From IMG/VR virus record IMGVR_UViG_3300007539_000193, positions 1 to 24,984 of that record: 24,984 nt of DNA, one strand, 5' to 3'. Source of the DNA: a virus. The position numbers and the translations under genes were made by a program. Shown here one piece after another: positions 6,924 through 15,100 of this stretch; the first letter of the stretch is position 1; every line of letters begins with the position of its first letter. Under the pieces are notes generated by a model. It was not told the DNA's origin. It searched no databases and saw only the letters and a list, made by a program, of their open reading frames with translations.

Positions 6924-7295
6924 ATGTTACAACATCTTATCGGCCCTATAGCTAATATAGCTGGGGGCTACCTAAAAAATAAAGCGGAAGAGAAACAAGC
7001 TAAACATCAAGCCAAGATGAAGGTCATTGAGAACGATGGTGACTGGGAAGCTAAAATGGCTGATGCTTCTGCTCATAGCTGGAAAGACGAATTTTGGACT
7101 ATTGTGTTAGCGATACCCGTGTTTATGGTGGGGTATGCTATTGTGGTCGATGATCTTACAGTTATTGATAGAGTTAAAGAAGGTTTTGATGCTCTTTCAG
7201 GTTTACCAGAGTGGTACCAATACTTGCTATTTATAGCGATAAGTTCTAGTTTTGGTATTAAAGGTGTTTCCAAACTAATGAGTCTAAGAAAATGA
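6924..7295 (+). CDS. Holin (GTA holin 3TM-like), 123 aa
   Basis: The 123-residue product has an amphipathic hydrophobic start (about 1-17, L-I-G-P-I-A-N-I-A-G-G-Y-L), a charged Lys/Glu/Ala-rich segment, and two transmembrane segments at about 57-75 (F-W-T-I-V-L-A-I-P-V-F-M-V-G-Y-A-I-V-V) and 98-116 (Y-Q-Y-L-L-F-I-A-I-S-S-S-F-G-I-K-G). Order and length match the family of holins first described for gene-transfer agents (GTA_holin_3TM, from memory). It would oligomerise in the inner membrane and open it to release the endolysin encoded next, with which it shares ATGA (7292-7295). GAGG at 6913-6916 gives a reasonable ribosome site. The assignment rests on topology plus the neighbouring endolysin. 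Confidence 0.82.
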   Translation: MLQHLIGPIANIAGGYLKNKAEEKQAKHQAKMKVIENDGDWEAKMADASAHSWKDEFWTIVLAIPVFMVGYAIVVDDLTVIDRVKEGFDALSGLPEWYQYLLFIAISSSFGIKGVSKLMSLRK

Positions 7296-7639
7296 ATTTA
7301 AAGTATTTTAAGATAGAAGATTTTAACTGTCAGGAAACTGGCGAGAATGAGATGTGCCCTGACTTCTTACAGAAACTTGATGCTCTTCGTGAGGTGTGTG
7401 GGTTTCCGTTTATTATAACTAGTGGGTACAGGTCGCCTAATCACAGCATAGAGAAACGCAAGCAAAAACCCGGCACCCACAGTCAGGGTATCGCCTGTGA
7501 CATCAAAGTAACTGGTGGGGCGCAGCGTATGGCTATTATACGTAATGCTTGTATTATGGGGTTCAACGGTATTGGTGTGGCTAAAACCTTTGTACATGTA
7601 GACACGCGGGAGACTACCCCAGTAGCTTGGAAATACTAA
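7292..7639 (+). CDS. Endolysin, peptidase M15-type zinc peptidase, 115 aa
   Basis: This 115-residue protein has the hallmarks of the small M15_3-type peptidases used as phage endolysins. They are S-G-Y-R-S-P-N-H (about 44-51), G-T-H-S-Q-G-I-A-C-D (61-70) giving zinc ligands H63 and D70, and F-V-H-V-D (100-104) giving H102 as the third ligand. D104 and nearby residues complete the usual site. Such enzymes cut peptide bonds in peptidoglycan stem peptides. No signal peptide is present, consistent with release through the holin encoded just upstream, with which it overlaps by four bases (ATGA), so the two are probably translated together. The length is normal for the single-domain form; there is no separate cell-wall-binding domain. 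Confidence 0.92.
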   Translation: MNLKYFKIEDFNCQETGENEMCPDFLQKLDALREVCGFPFIITSGYRSPNHSIEKRKQKPGTHSQGIACDIKVTGGAQRMAIIRNACIMGFNGIGVAKTFVHVDTRETTPVAWKY

Positions 7640-7640
7640 T

Positions 7641-10016
7641 ATGCCATTTAATAAAGTCCAGTTTAACCCGGGTATTAATAGGGAAATAACTAAATATACT
7701 AATGAAGCGGGTTGGTACGATTGTAACCGGATACGGTTTCGTGAAGGTTATCCTGAGCAGATAGGGGGCTGGCAAGCGCTAGGTAAAAATACCTTTACGG
7801 GTGTTTGTAGATCGCTACATCAGTGGGTTACTCTTGGATTTGTAAAATACACTGGGTTAGGCACAAATGTTAAGTTCATGGTAGAGACAGGCACTAACTA
7901 CTATGACATTACGCCTTTACGTACTACTGCTACTTTAGGTACCGACCCAATAAAAACTACCGACGATTCCACTACCATAGAAATAACACATGCCAATCAT
8001 GGAGCCACTTTGGGTAGTTATGTAACTATATCTGGAGTGCCCAATGGTGATGTAGGTGGCATACCACACACAGACATAAACAAAGAGCATGTCATAACAG
8101 AAATAGTTAGTACAAGTAAATACACAGTTGTAGTAGATACTACGGCTACAAGCACTGTTCCTGCAGGGGGCGGAGGTTCAGTAGTTGCTGCGTACCAAAT
8201 AAATGTAGGGCCGGACTTCCAAATACCTACTAGAGGGTGGAACTCTTTGCCTTGGAATGGTGGTGTGTATAACGGGGACAGTGATGGTTCTGAAGCTATA
8301 CGTATATGGAACCAAGCTAATTATGGTGAAGACCTAATCATAGGCCCTCGTGGTGGAGAGCTATATTATTGGGATTCAAGTGCAGGCACAGGGACAAGAG
8401 CTACACCACTAAAGAACGTTACTAATGGGGCAGCCATACCCGCATCTTTTCAACAGACCGGGTGTGGTTATTTAAGCGGCTCTAAGGGCGTTACTCACCC
8501 AGAAAATGCTAACATTGTAGTTGGCGCTACTGTATCGGGAGCTAACATACCGGCAGGAGCCACTGTTGCTGGGATAGAAAGCCCTACGGTGTTCCGACTA
8601 AGCGCAATGACTACTGGGATTGGTAGTAACCAAACGTTGTCCTTTAACACCGACCCTATAAGTGTAACTGAAGACTCGAATAGCCTTGTTGTTACAGATG
8701 CTAGTTTAAGTAGGGTCTATAAAGCAGGACAGCACGTAACTATTTCTGGCGCTACTGCCATAGGGAACCTGACCACAGATATTATAAATACTAGACACAA
8801 GATATTTTCTGTAGACGAAGCAGCGGGCACGTTCACTACTGAATCTATAGGCACTGTAGCTACTAGCACAACCACTGGTGGGGGAAATAGCGTCAATTTA
8901 CAGTATGAGCTATCCGCAGAGGTGCCCGTGGTGCAAGATAACCTATTAGTATCGGATGCTAGCCGTTTTGTGTTTGCTTTTGGGTGTAACGCGTTTGGAG
9001 ATGCTACAGAGGTACAAAACCCACTATTATTGCGTTGGTCGGATCAAGAAAACGCTTATGATTGGCGCCCACGCTCAACTAACCAAGCTGGAGATTTACA
9101 ACTATCGCAAGGTACAGAAATAGTAGCTGCCATACAGTCACGACAAGAAATATTGGTTTTCACCGATGCTGCGCTGTACTCGTTGCAATATGTTGGTGCA
9201 CCAGTGGTATGGGGTTCTCAGTTGGTTGGGTCGAATCTATCAGTAGCGTCATCGAAGGCCGTTGCGTACGCCAACGGAGTCGCCTATTGGATGGGCAAAG
9301 GCAAGTTCTATAAATATGATGGGGTTGTACAGCCCTTAGATTGTACTGTGCAAGAGTATGTGTTTAGTAAGTTAGATATAGGGCAATATGAGCAGGTGTT
9401 TGCAGGCTCCCTAGAAGAGTTCCACGAAATATGGTGGTTTTATGTGTCAACAAACAACACAACTAAAATAGCGCCTGACAAGTATGTGGTATATAACTAT
9501 TTAGATGGAGTTTGGTATTTCGGAGAGTTGGATCGTAGTGCTTGGTTCGACTCCCCCATAAATGATTATCCTCTTGCGGCCACTAGTCAATACACATTGG
9601 TCGAACACGAAAATGGTAACAATGATGGGCAAAACTACGCCTCTGTTAGGCCAATAAACTCTTATATAACCTCTGGGCAGTTTGGCATAGAATCTGGTGA
9701 TAGTTTTACGTTTATAGACAAAATAATTCCTGATTTGTCCTTTATAGGGTCAACCACTCGAGGCACGGTTACTATGAGCTTACTACCATCTAGCGAACCC
9801 GGATTGGACAATAACAACCCACTATCTGAAGGGGGTACTAATGCTGGGGAGGTAGATCAAACATACGACCTTGATGAACACACCCCCCTGTTATATGTAC
9901 GTATACGAGGCAGGCAGTTGGCACTTAAATTATCTTGCAGTAGTCCCGGAACAAAATGGAAGTTAGGTACTCCTAGATTAAACATGCGCCCTGATGGTAG
10001 AAGAGGCAAAAACTAG
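7641..10016 (+). CDS. Large tail/neck structural protein with duplicated insert, 791 aa
   Basis: A 791-residue beta-rich protein with no signal peptide or membrane segment. The N-terminus (N-P-G-I-N-R-E-I-T-K-Y-T-N-E-A-G-W-Y at 9-26, then R-I-R-F-R-E-G-Y-P-E-Q-I-G-G-W) is one I recall from large structural proteins of marine and other short-tailed phages, in the position of nozzle-type tail proteins. Two inserted domains (about 101-186 and 337-423) are copies of one another. The region from about 430 onward contains V-P-V-V-Q-D-N, W-S-D-Q-E-N-A-Y-D-W-R-P and Trp-rich beta strands typical of propeller-like tail proteins. The end is basic (P-D-G-R-R-G-K-N). The stop TAG overlaps the next GTG start by one base. 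The nozzle assignment is inference from size and position. Confidence 0.75.
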   Translation: MPFNKVQFNPGINREITKYTNEAGWYDCNRIRFREGYPEQIGGWQALGKNTFTGVCRSLHQWVTLGFVKYTGLGTNVKFMVETGTNYYDITPLRTTATLGTDPIKTTDDSTTIEITHANHGATLGSYVTISGVPNGDVGGIPHTDINKEHVITEIVSTSKYTVVVDTTATSTVPAGGGGSVVAAYQINVGPDFQIPTRGWNSLPWNGGVYNGDSDGSEAIRIWNQANYGEDLIIGPRGGELYYWDSSAGTGTRATPLKNVTNGAAIPASFQQTGCGYLSGSKGVTHPENANIVVGATVSGANIPAGATVAGIESPTVFRLSAMTTGIGSNQTLSFNTDPISVTEDSNSLVVTDASLSRVYKAGQHVTISGATAIGNLTTDIINTRHKIFSVDEAAGTFTTESIGTVATSTTTGGGNSVNLQYELSAEVPVVQDNLLVSDASRFVFAFGCNAFGDATEVQNPLLLRWSDQENAYDWRPRSTNQAGDLQLSQGTEIVAAIQSRQEILVFTDAALYSLQYVGAPVVWGSQLVGSNLSVASSKAVAYANGVAYWMGKGKFYKYDGVVQPLDCTVQEYVFSKLDIGQYEQVFAGSLEEFHEIWWFYVSTNNTTKIAPDKYVVYNYLDGVWYFGELDRSAWFDSPINDYPLAATSQYTLVEHENGNNDGQNYASVRPINSYITSGQFGIESGDSFTFIDKIIPDLSFIGSTTRGTVTMSLLPSSEPGLDNNNPLSEGGTNAGEVDQTYDLDEHTPLLYVRIRGRQLALKLSCSSPGTKWKLGTPRLNMRPDGRRGKN
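7941..8198 (+). repeat. Insert domain copy 1 in the 791-aa structural protein
   Basis: Residues 101-186 follow the pattern T-D-P-I-x-x-T-x-D-S, V-T-I-S-G, T-D-I-N-x-x-H, T-A-T-S-T, G-G-G-x-S-V. The same ordered pattern recurs at 337-423 (8649-8909), so the two are intragenic duplicates diverged to partial identity. Each looks like a small beta domain. Confidence 0.7.
8649..8909 (+). repeat. Insert domain copy 2 in the 791-aa structural protein
   Basis: Residues 337-423 repeat the pattern seen at 101-186: T-D-P-I-S-V-T-E-D-S, V-T-I-S-G, T-D-I-I-N-T-R-H, V-A-T-S-T and G-G-G-N-S-V. Between the copies lies about 150 residues of unrelated sequence, so this is a dispersed rather than tandem duplication. 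Confidence 0.7.
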
Positions 10017-11947
10017 TGGCTACCAAAATACGTAACTCGGCAAAAACTTTTGTTGTACCTGCGTTGCCACAACCCCCAACTGAGTACAATGCCTCATACA
10101 TGTACAATAAAGACTTAGTTCTTAGGTTGTATTTTAAAGAAATTGATGAGGCGTTACGTCAAGCGCTGCAATTTGATACCAGTGACATCATTGATGGCTC
10201 TATACCCGATTCTAAGTTAGAAGCTAGGTACCTACGAAAAGATCAAAACGATACTACAGAATATACGCTGACTGTTGGTGGGTTGGTAGTGGACACTGAC
10301 ACGTTGTATGTTGATGCGGTAAACAATAGAGTCGGGATACTTACAACCACCCCCTCAGAAGCGTTAGACGTAGTAGGTAATGTCCAAGCCACCGAGTTTA
10401 TTGGCGACCTACGTGGTGCGGTAGTATTCAAGGCTAAGGCAGGAGAAGATTTAACGAAAGGCGATGTAGTCTATATATCAGGCATATCGGGCAACACTAC
10501 GGTTGTTAGTAAGGCAGATGCCAATGATTCCGCTAAAATGCCCGCATTTGGGTTAGCAGCTATAACAGTTAGTAACAACGCCAGCCTTGAGGTATACACG
10601 TTTGGTACGTTATCTGGCATAGATACGTCATCTTATTCAGAGGGTGACGAGTTATTTGTAGGCACTACAGCAGGTGCACTTGTATCTACAGCTCCAACAG
10701 GAGAATCTAGTGCTGTACAAAAAATAGCCAAAGTTACTAGGTCACACGCCTCAGCGGGCTCTGTGAAGGTAATGGGGGCAGGACGTACAAATGCTACACC
10801 TAACCTAAATAATGGCAACATATTCATGGGTGACGCTAGTAACATAGCAACTACTGTGTCTTTTGACACCAAGGTGGGCGACTATATAACCGCGAACCCC
10901 ATAACGAATGCGCAACTCGCTGGGAGTATAGAAAATGCAAAGCTATCTAATTCCACTGTCTCTTATGGTGGTGTTCAACTGTCTCTTGGGGGCGCGGATG
11001 CTACCCCTGCATTTGATCTAAGCGATGCTACTAACTACCCTACATCTAGTCTAAGTGGGACTATAGCTACAGCACAAATAGCTGATGACGCAGTAACTAA
11101 CACTAAGTTAGCGGACAACTCTGTGGGCACAACCCAACTAGGTGATTTTATCATCACTACTAATAAACTAACAACTAACGCTGTAGCCACAGCAAAGATA
11201 GCTGATGATGCTGTAACCTCTGCAAAAATAAGTGGGCCGTTTAGTAGCAAACATGCTTTCAGCACTACGGGCACGCAAAGTATATCTACCACATCTGCAG
11301 TTACAATATATGAGCCAGACATTCCAGCTCCTCCGGGGGGTAATGAGGCCACGCAATCGCTAAACGCTGCAATACGGGTTAGGTTTTATAATAGTAGTTC
11401 TAGTTCAATAAAAGAAAACCACCAGTGGAATATCAAAGTAGCTATAAAATCAAAAACTAATGCTGGATTTTCTTTGGGAACAGCAACTTACTCTTCTTCC
11501 CCTTCCAGTTATAACGCTTGGTATTATGTGTCAGGGGACAAGACTTCGAGCTTTGCTAGCAACCGAGGTGGTGTAGGCACTAGCTCTACGGGAGCTAACC
11601 TAGGTGCTTTTGTTGGTGTTTATTACGATAGCGTGAATGACAGGACATATTTTAGAGTATCAAAGTTTCCTGACGCCACCACTGCGTACAATGGGGTAGA
11701 AGTTTTTTACAGCACTGTGAATTTTGCTAGTTCAGGTACCTTTGTAAACGATTTAGGATTTAACAACCAATACGTAACAATAGGATCTACTACCGCATAT
11801 CAGACCATAGAACTTCCTTTGGTGTTTAGTTTTGGTAGGTCAACCACGGCTACCGAGACTAGAATAGTGTTTGACCATGTGTCTAGTATAACCAACCTAA
11901 GCACCGTTATAACTAGTATTAGTGGGTATGTGGAGAACACAGTATGA
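10016..11947 (+). CDS. Tail fibre-like protein, 643 aa (GTG start)
   Basis: The 643-residue product has a helical N-terminus that could dock on the tail (about 30-55), an S-I-P-D-S-K-L-E-A-R-Y-L linker, a segment with V-G-I-L-T-T-T-P-S-E-A-L-D-V-V-G-N-V (about 106-123), typical of fibre shafts, and a beta domain at about 136-265 (K-G-D-V-V-Y-I-S-G and Y-S-E-G-D-E-L-F). A shaft region at about 345-410 has the repeated motif A-x-A-x-I-A-D-D-A-V-T (11065-11225). A Ser/Tyr-rich C-terminal domain, probably the receptor-binding tip, follows. GTG 10016 is supported by GAGG ten to thirteen bases upstream and by one-base overlap with the previous stop; the next in-frame ATG lies 27 codons downstream. 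ATGA links it to the following gene. Confidence 0.8.
   Translation: MATKIRNSAKTFVVPALPQPPTEYNASYMYNKDLVLRLYFKEIDEALRQALQFDTSDIIDGSIPDSKLEARYLRKDQNDTTEYTLTVGGLVVDTDTLYVDAVNNRVGILTTTPSEALDVVGNVQATEFIGDLRGAVVFKAKAGEDLTKGDVVYISGISGNTTVVSKADANDSAKMPAFGLAAITVSNNASLEVYTFGTLSGIDTSSYSEGDELFVGTTAGALVSTAPTGESSAVQKIAKVTRSHASAGSVKVMGAGRTNATPNLNNGNIFMGDASNIATTVSFDTKVGDYITANPITNAQLAGSIENAKLSNSTVSYGGVQLSLGGADATPAFDLSDATNYPTSSLSGTIATAQIADDAVTNTKLADNSVGTTQLGDFIITTNKLTTNAVATAKIADDAVTSAKISGPFSSKHAFSTTGTQSISTTSAVTIYEPDIPAPPGGNEATQSLNAAIRVRFYNSSSSSIKENHQWNIKVAIKSKTNAGFSLGTATYSSSPSSYNAWYYVSGDKTSSFASNRGGVGTSSTGANLGAFVGVYYDSVNDRTYFRVSKFPDATTAYNGVEVFYSTVNFASSGTFVNDLGFNNQYVTIGSTTAYQTIELPLVFSFGRSTTATETRIVFDHVSSITNLSTVITSISGYVENTV
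11065..11225 (+). repeat. Fibre-shaft repeat A-x-I-A-D-D-A-V-T
   Basis: The motif I-A-T-A-Q-I-A-D-D-A-V-T and its near copy V-A-T-A-K-I-A-D-D-A-V-T flank diverged versions (L-A-D-N-S-V-G, L-T-T-N-A-V). Short repeats of this type are common in trimeric fibre shafts. Confidence 0.65.
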
Positions 11948-12171
11948 TACAAATAGGGTATACAAAAATAGTGGCTAACGAGCCTGTAGATGTAGTAGAC
12001 TCTACAATTGAAGATGATATGCCTGCAGCAAATGCTGCTTTGGCTACACTTCAAACTTCGTTATCTGGAAGAACTGATATAGATACCCTATTTATGCAAC
12101 AGTATGTTGGGGAAGACGACGAAGACGGAAACAGAATATATAATAAATTCGCATTTCTTGACCCAGCATAG
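11944..12171 (+). CDS. Small acidic protein of unknown function, 75 aa
   Basis: This 75-residue acidic protein follows the tail fibre with a four-base ATGA overlap and precedes the giant gene by eight bases. It contains I-E-D-D-M-P-A-A-N-A-A-L-A-T-L-Q-T-S-L-S (a likely helix) and an acidic turn, V-G-E-D-D-E-D-G-N-R, near the end. GGAG at 11932-11935 lies eight bases before the ATG. I do not recognise a family. The position between a fibre and a giant virion-type protein suggests a small structural or chaperone role, for example a fibre assembly partner, but nothing in the sequence proves it. Confidence 0.72.
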   Translation: MIQIGYTKIVANEPVDVVDSTIEDDMPAANAALATLQTSLSGRTDIDTLFMQQYVGEDDEDGNRIYNKFAFLDPA

Positions 12172-12174
12172 GGG
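12170..12174 (+). promoter_or_regulatory. Ribosome site before the giant gene
   Basis: AGGGG overlaps the stop of the 75-residue gene and lies five bases before ATG 12180. The spacing is slightly short but usable, and the ATG directly follows the preceding gene, supporting 12180 as the true start. Confidence 0.5.
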
Positions 12175-12179
12175 CTTCA

Positions 12180-15100
12180 ATGAGCCAAACAATATCAATT
12201 TATCGCATCCGATCGGCCCCTTCTGGGTTTGAGTACGTAACGAAAGGTAACAATAAAGAAGACGTGCTGTTAAACGCTTTGGGCCAACCTGTTCTTAGAC
12301 GGATAGGTGTTACTATAGGGATTAAAGAAGATGGCGCAATGGGGTGGCGTAATGATAAGTATGATACCTCATTCTCAGCATCTCCTACTCTATATACTAC
12401 TGGGGCAGAAACTATCCGCGATACTTTTCGTTTTCAAGGGTATAACTTACCTCTTACAGAAGACGAAATAATAGAAGGTTATAAGTCTATACGCGATACA
12501 GGGACTTGGACAGACCCGCGATCCGCGAAACATAGACTATACGAAGAGGAGGGAACCTCTTGGACTGTTGACGGAAAGACTAGCTCATCTTGGGCTTTTA
12601 ACCCCGACTCTAAAGGCGGCGCAGATGTCTTTGGTTATCTAAATTGGCAGTATGGAAGCATTTCCGAGGGTCACCTCTCCCTAGACCCAGACAACATAGA
12701 TGTGCTTCTTGACCGGTTCCTTCGGGTATATACCACAGGGGATGCATACGGGGGTCACGGAAGTCAATCTGAAAGTTTTGAAATTATGATGGGGCGAGAT
12801 TCTGTAGGAAGTCCTATATCACTCTATCAGATGTTTGATAAACGTATGCCCTTAATAGAGGGCTCTGATATTGAACGTCTGCCAGAACCCCTACCCCCAG
12901 AATACGTAGAAGGCGTACATACTGACATCCCTTTAGAAGAAATTGGCGCTCTGTATATGGACATAGCGCTTAGGAGTGGGTTTAACGTAGCTCAAGAAAT
13001 CATGCAAGGTATGCCTGTCCACCTCAGAAAGAAGTGGCAGCAGCGAGACGCGAACACAAAAGAAATACAAACATACGGCGCTGACCCCAAAATGCTAGAC
13101 GTATTTGCTAGGGCGTTAACTAGAGAAGTCATACTAGAACACGAGACAGGCATTCTTGGGGTTGACCCTGAAGTAATACGTGGCTTAACTACGGACAAGA
13201 ACCTAACGGTTAATGGAAGAGTTACTTGGGACAATAAAAATTCAGCTAAAAACTACCTAAACGAGCTAGCCGATGCGCTTGCCGCATATCAAGCTAACCC
13301 TAATGATATGACTTGGCTGCAGCGAGACGCTTTGCATAGGTTAAAATTGGCAGAAGTGCCCCTATTGTTGGGTGAATCATCATTTGACGACGTTGGTGAA
13401 GACACTGCGGAGGCGGCGGCAAATGCCGTACTAGATGAAATAAAAGATTGGGCTAGTCACCGAAACCTAATAGATAACTGGGCAGATAAAGAAACGGTAT
13501 ATCTTTGGGTGAGGGATGCTATTGCGAATGCGCACCCCAAGGACAGCGATAATTTTTCAATGGATCGTGACCCTAACTATGATATGGCGGGGTATTCAAA
13601 TACATACGGCCAAAGTGTGCTTAGTAGTATGAGTAGAGACAGCGCTGGAAACAATTACACTCCCGGCATGAACTATTTTCAGTCTGGTTCACTAAATGCA
13701 GAACTTATAAATGGCGCGACTGGGGTTCCCGTAGGTGGTATAGAGTTTGACGCTGAAGTAGTAGGTTGGGGTATATACCAAACGGCATGGCTTGAAGAGT
13801 TACTAGAAGCGCAGCTACCTCTGTATCAGGAAACTGAGATAGGAGGGTTTACTATTGCAGATAGAGATAAATACTACGATTTAAGGGACAACCAAAACGT
13901 TGCCCTAAAAGAGCCCCCCGAAGGAAATGATACCCGTAGCGCACAAGAGAAAGACTTGTGGGACTTACACGTAAAACTTAACGGTTCCAGAATAGAATTT
14001 AGTCCTGACGAGCTGAACGGCAACGAAGCGTGGGGGGAAGACGAGCCTCATTACCTTTGGTTTGACCCTACGCGCTTGTACATGAAAATGCCGGAGAACG
14101 ACCTTAGTCAAGATTTCCTTACGACAGAACCTATAGGCACGATAAACGGCCACCAAATATCGGGCCAAAACTTTCAGACGCGTCCCACAAGCCAAAAGTA
14201 TTTTGAGGGGGAAATGCCAGAGTACGACCATTTTGCTGTTGGTAACGATGAGTTGACTCTTGAGGGTTCACATGGCACGTACACGCAGAAGCAGAATAGG
14301 GGAGAAGGGTGGTTTTACGACCTGTCTAAGGGAGATGCTCCCGTGGGGTCGTACACTATGGTGTGGGTAGAGCAGCCCATGTATTGGGAAAAACCACCCT
14401 CGGAGGCAATATGGAACAACCCGTTTGTAAGAATATTAGCGTCTATAAACCCCGCTGTAAATGTTATGTTTACCGCATTTAGGGCCGCGGTAGGGGAAAC
14501 TTTACACCTAGGTGATTATCTTAGCCTAGGCGTCTCCGCTGCTAAACTTAGTGGCAACTTGAAAAAGCCCGCTACAACTGCAGACGCCGAAAAAGCAGGT
14601 GAGGCTGCTCGTGAAGCTGCTGAGGCGGAGGCAGTAGCCGATGGTTTTGTAGGGACAACTGTAGTTAGTATGGGTGACGTAGCGTACCAGACCGCTTATG
14701 ACATGGCTATATCTGATGTAGGGTTTGGAAGTCTTAACTATAAACAGACCATGACGGTCATAAATGCTGCAAAGGCGAAGAACGAAAATGATGCTATAGG
14801 CATACTGTTAGATGGTTTTGGTCAAGACTATTTTGAATCAGGACTGGATGCTCTGGGACTCAACACGTCTAAGATAAATGACGCCCTCATGGACGATATA
14901 TTTGATGTAACAACTCAGGTAGTAAGGGGCGTACCTTTTGAAGAAGCCGCCGCTGGGGCAGTAGGTAGTCGAGTCGTAGATTTGTTTGAGGATATGGGAG
15001 ACGATACATTTGCTGCAGCGAAAACCTTCATTAAAACGCTAGTAGGGGACTTGAGAGACGGGCTAGACACTATATTAGACATCGACCTTGAGGACTCTGC

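Noticed and set aside
12180-12992. Apparent gene-free region after the small acidic gene
   Set aside because: It is the start of the giant gene; it looks empty only because the frame has no stop within the window.
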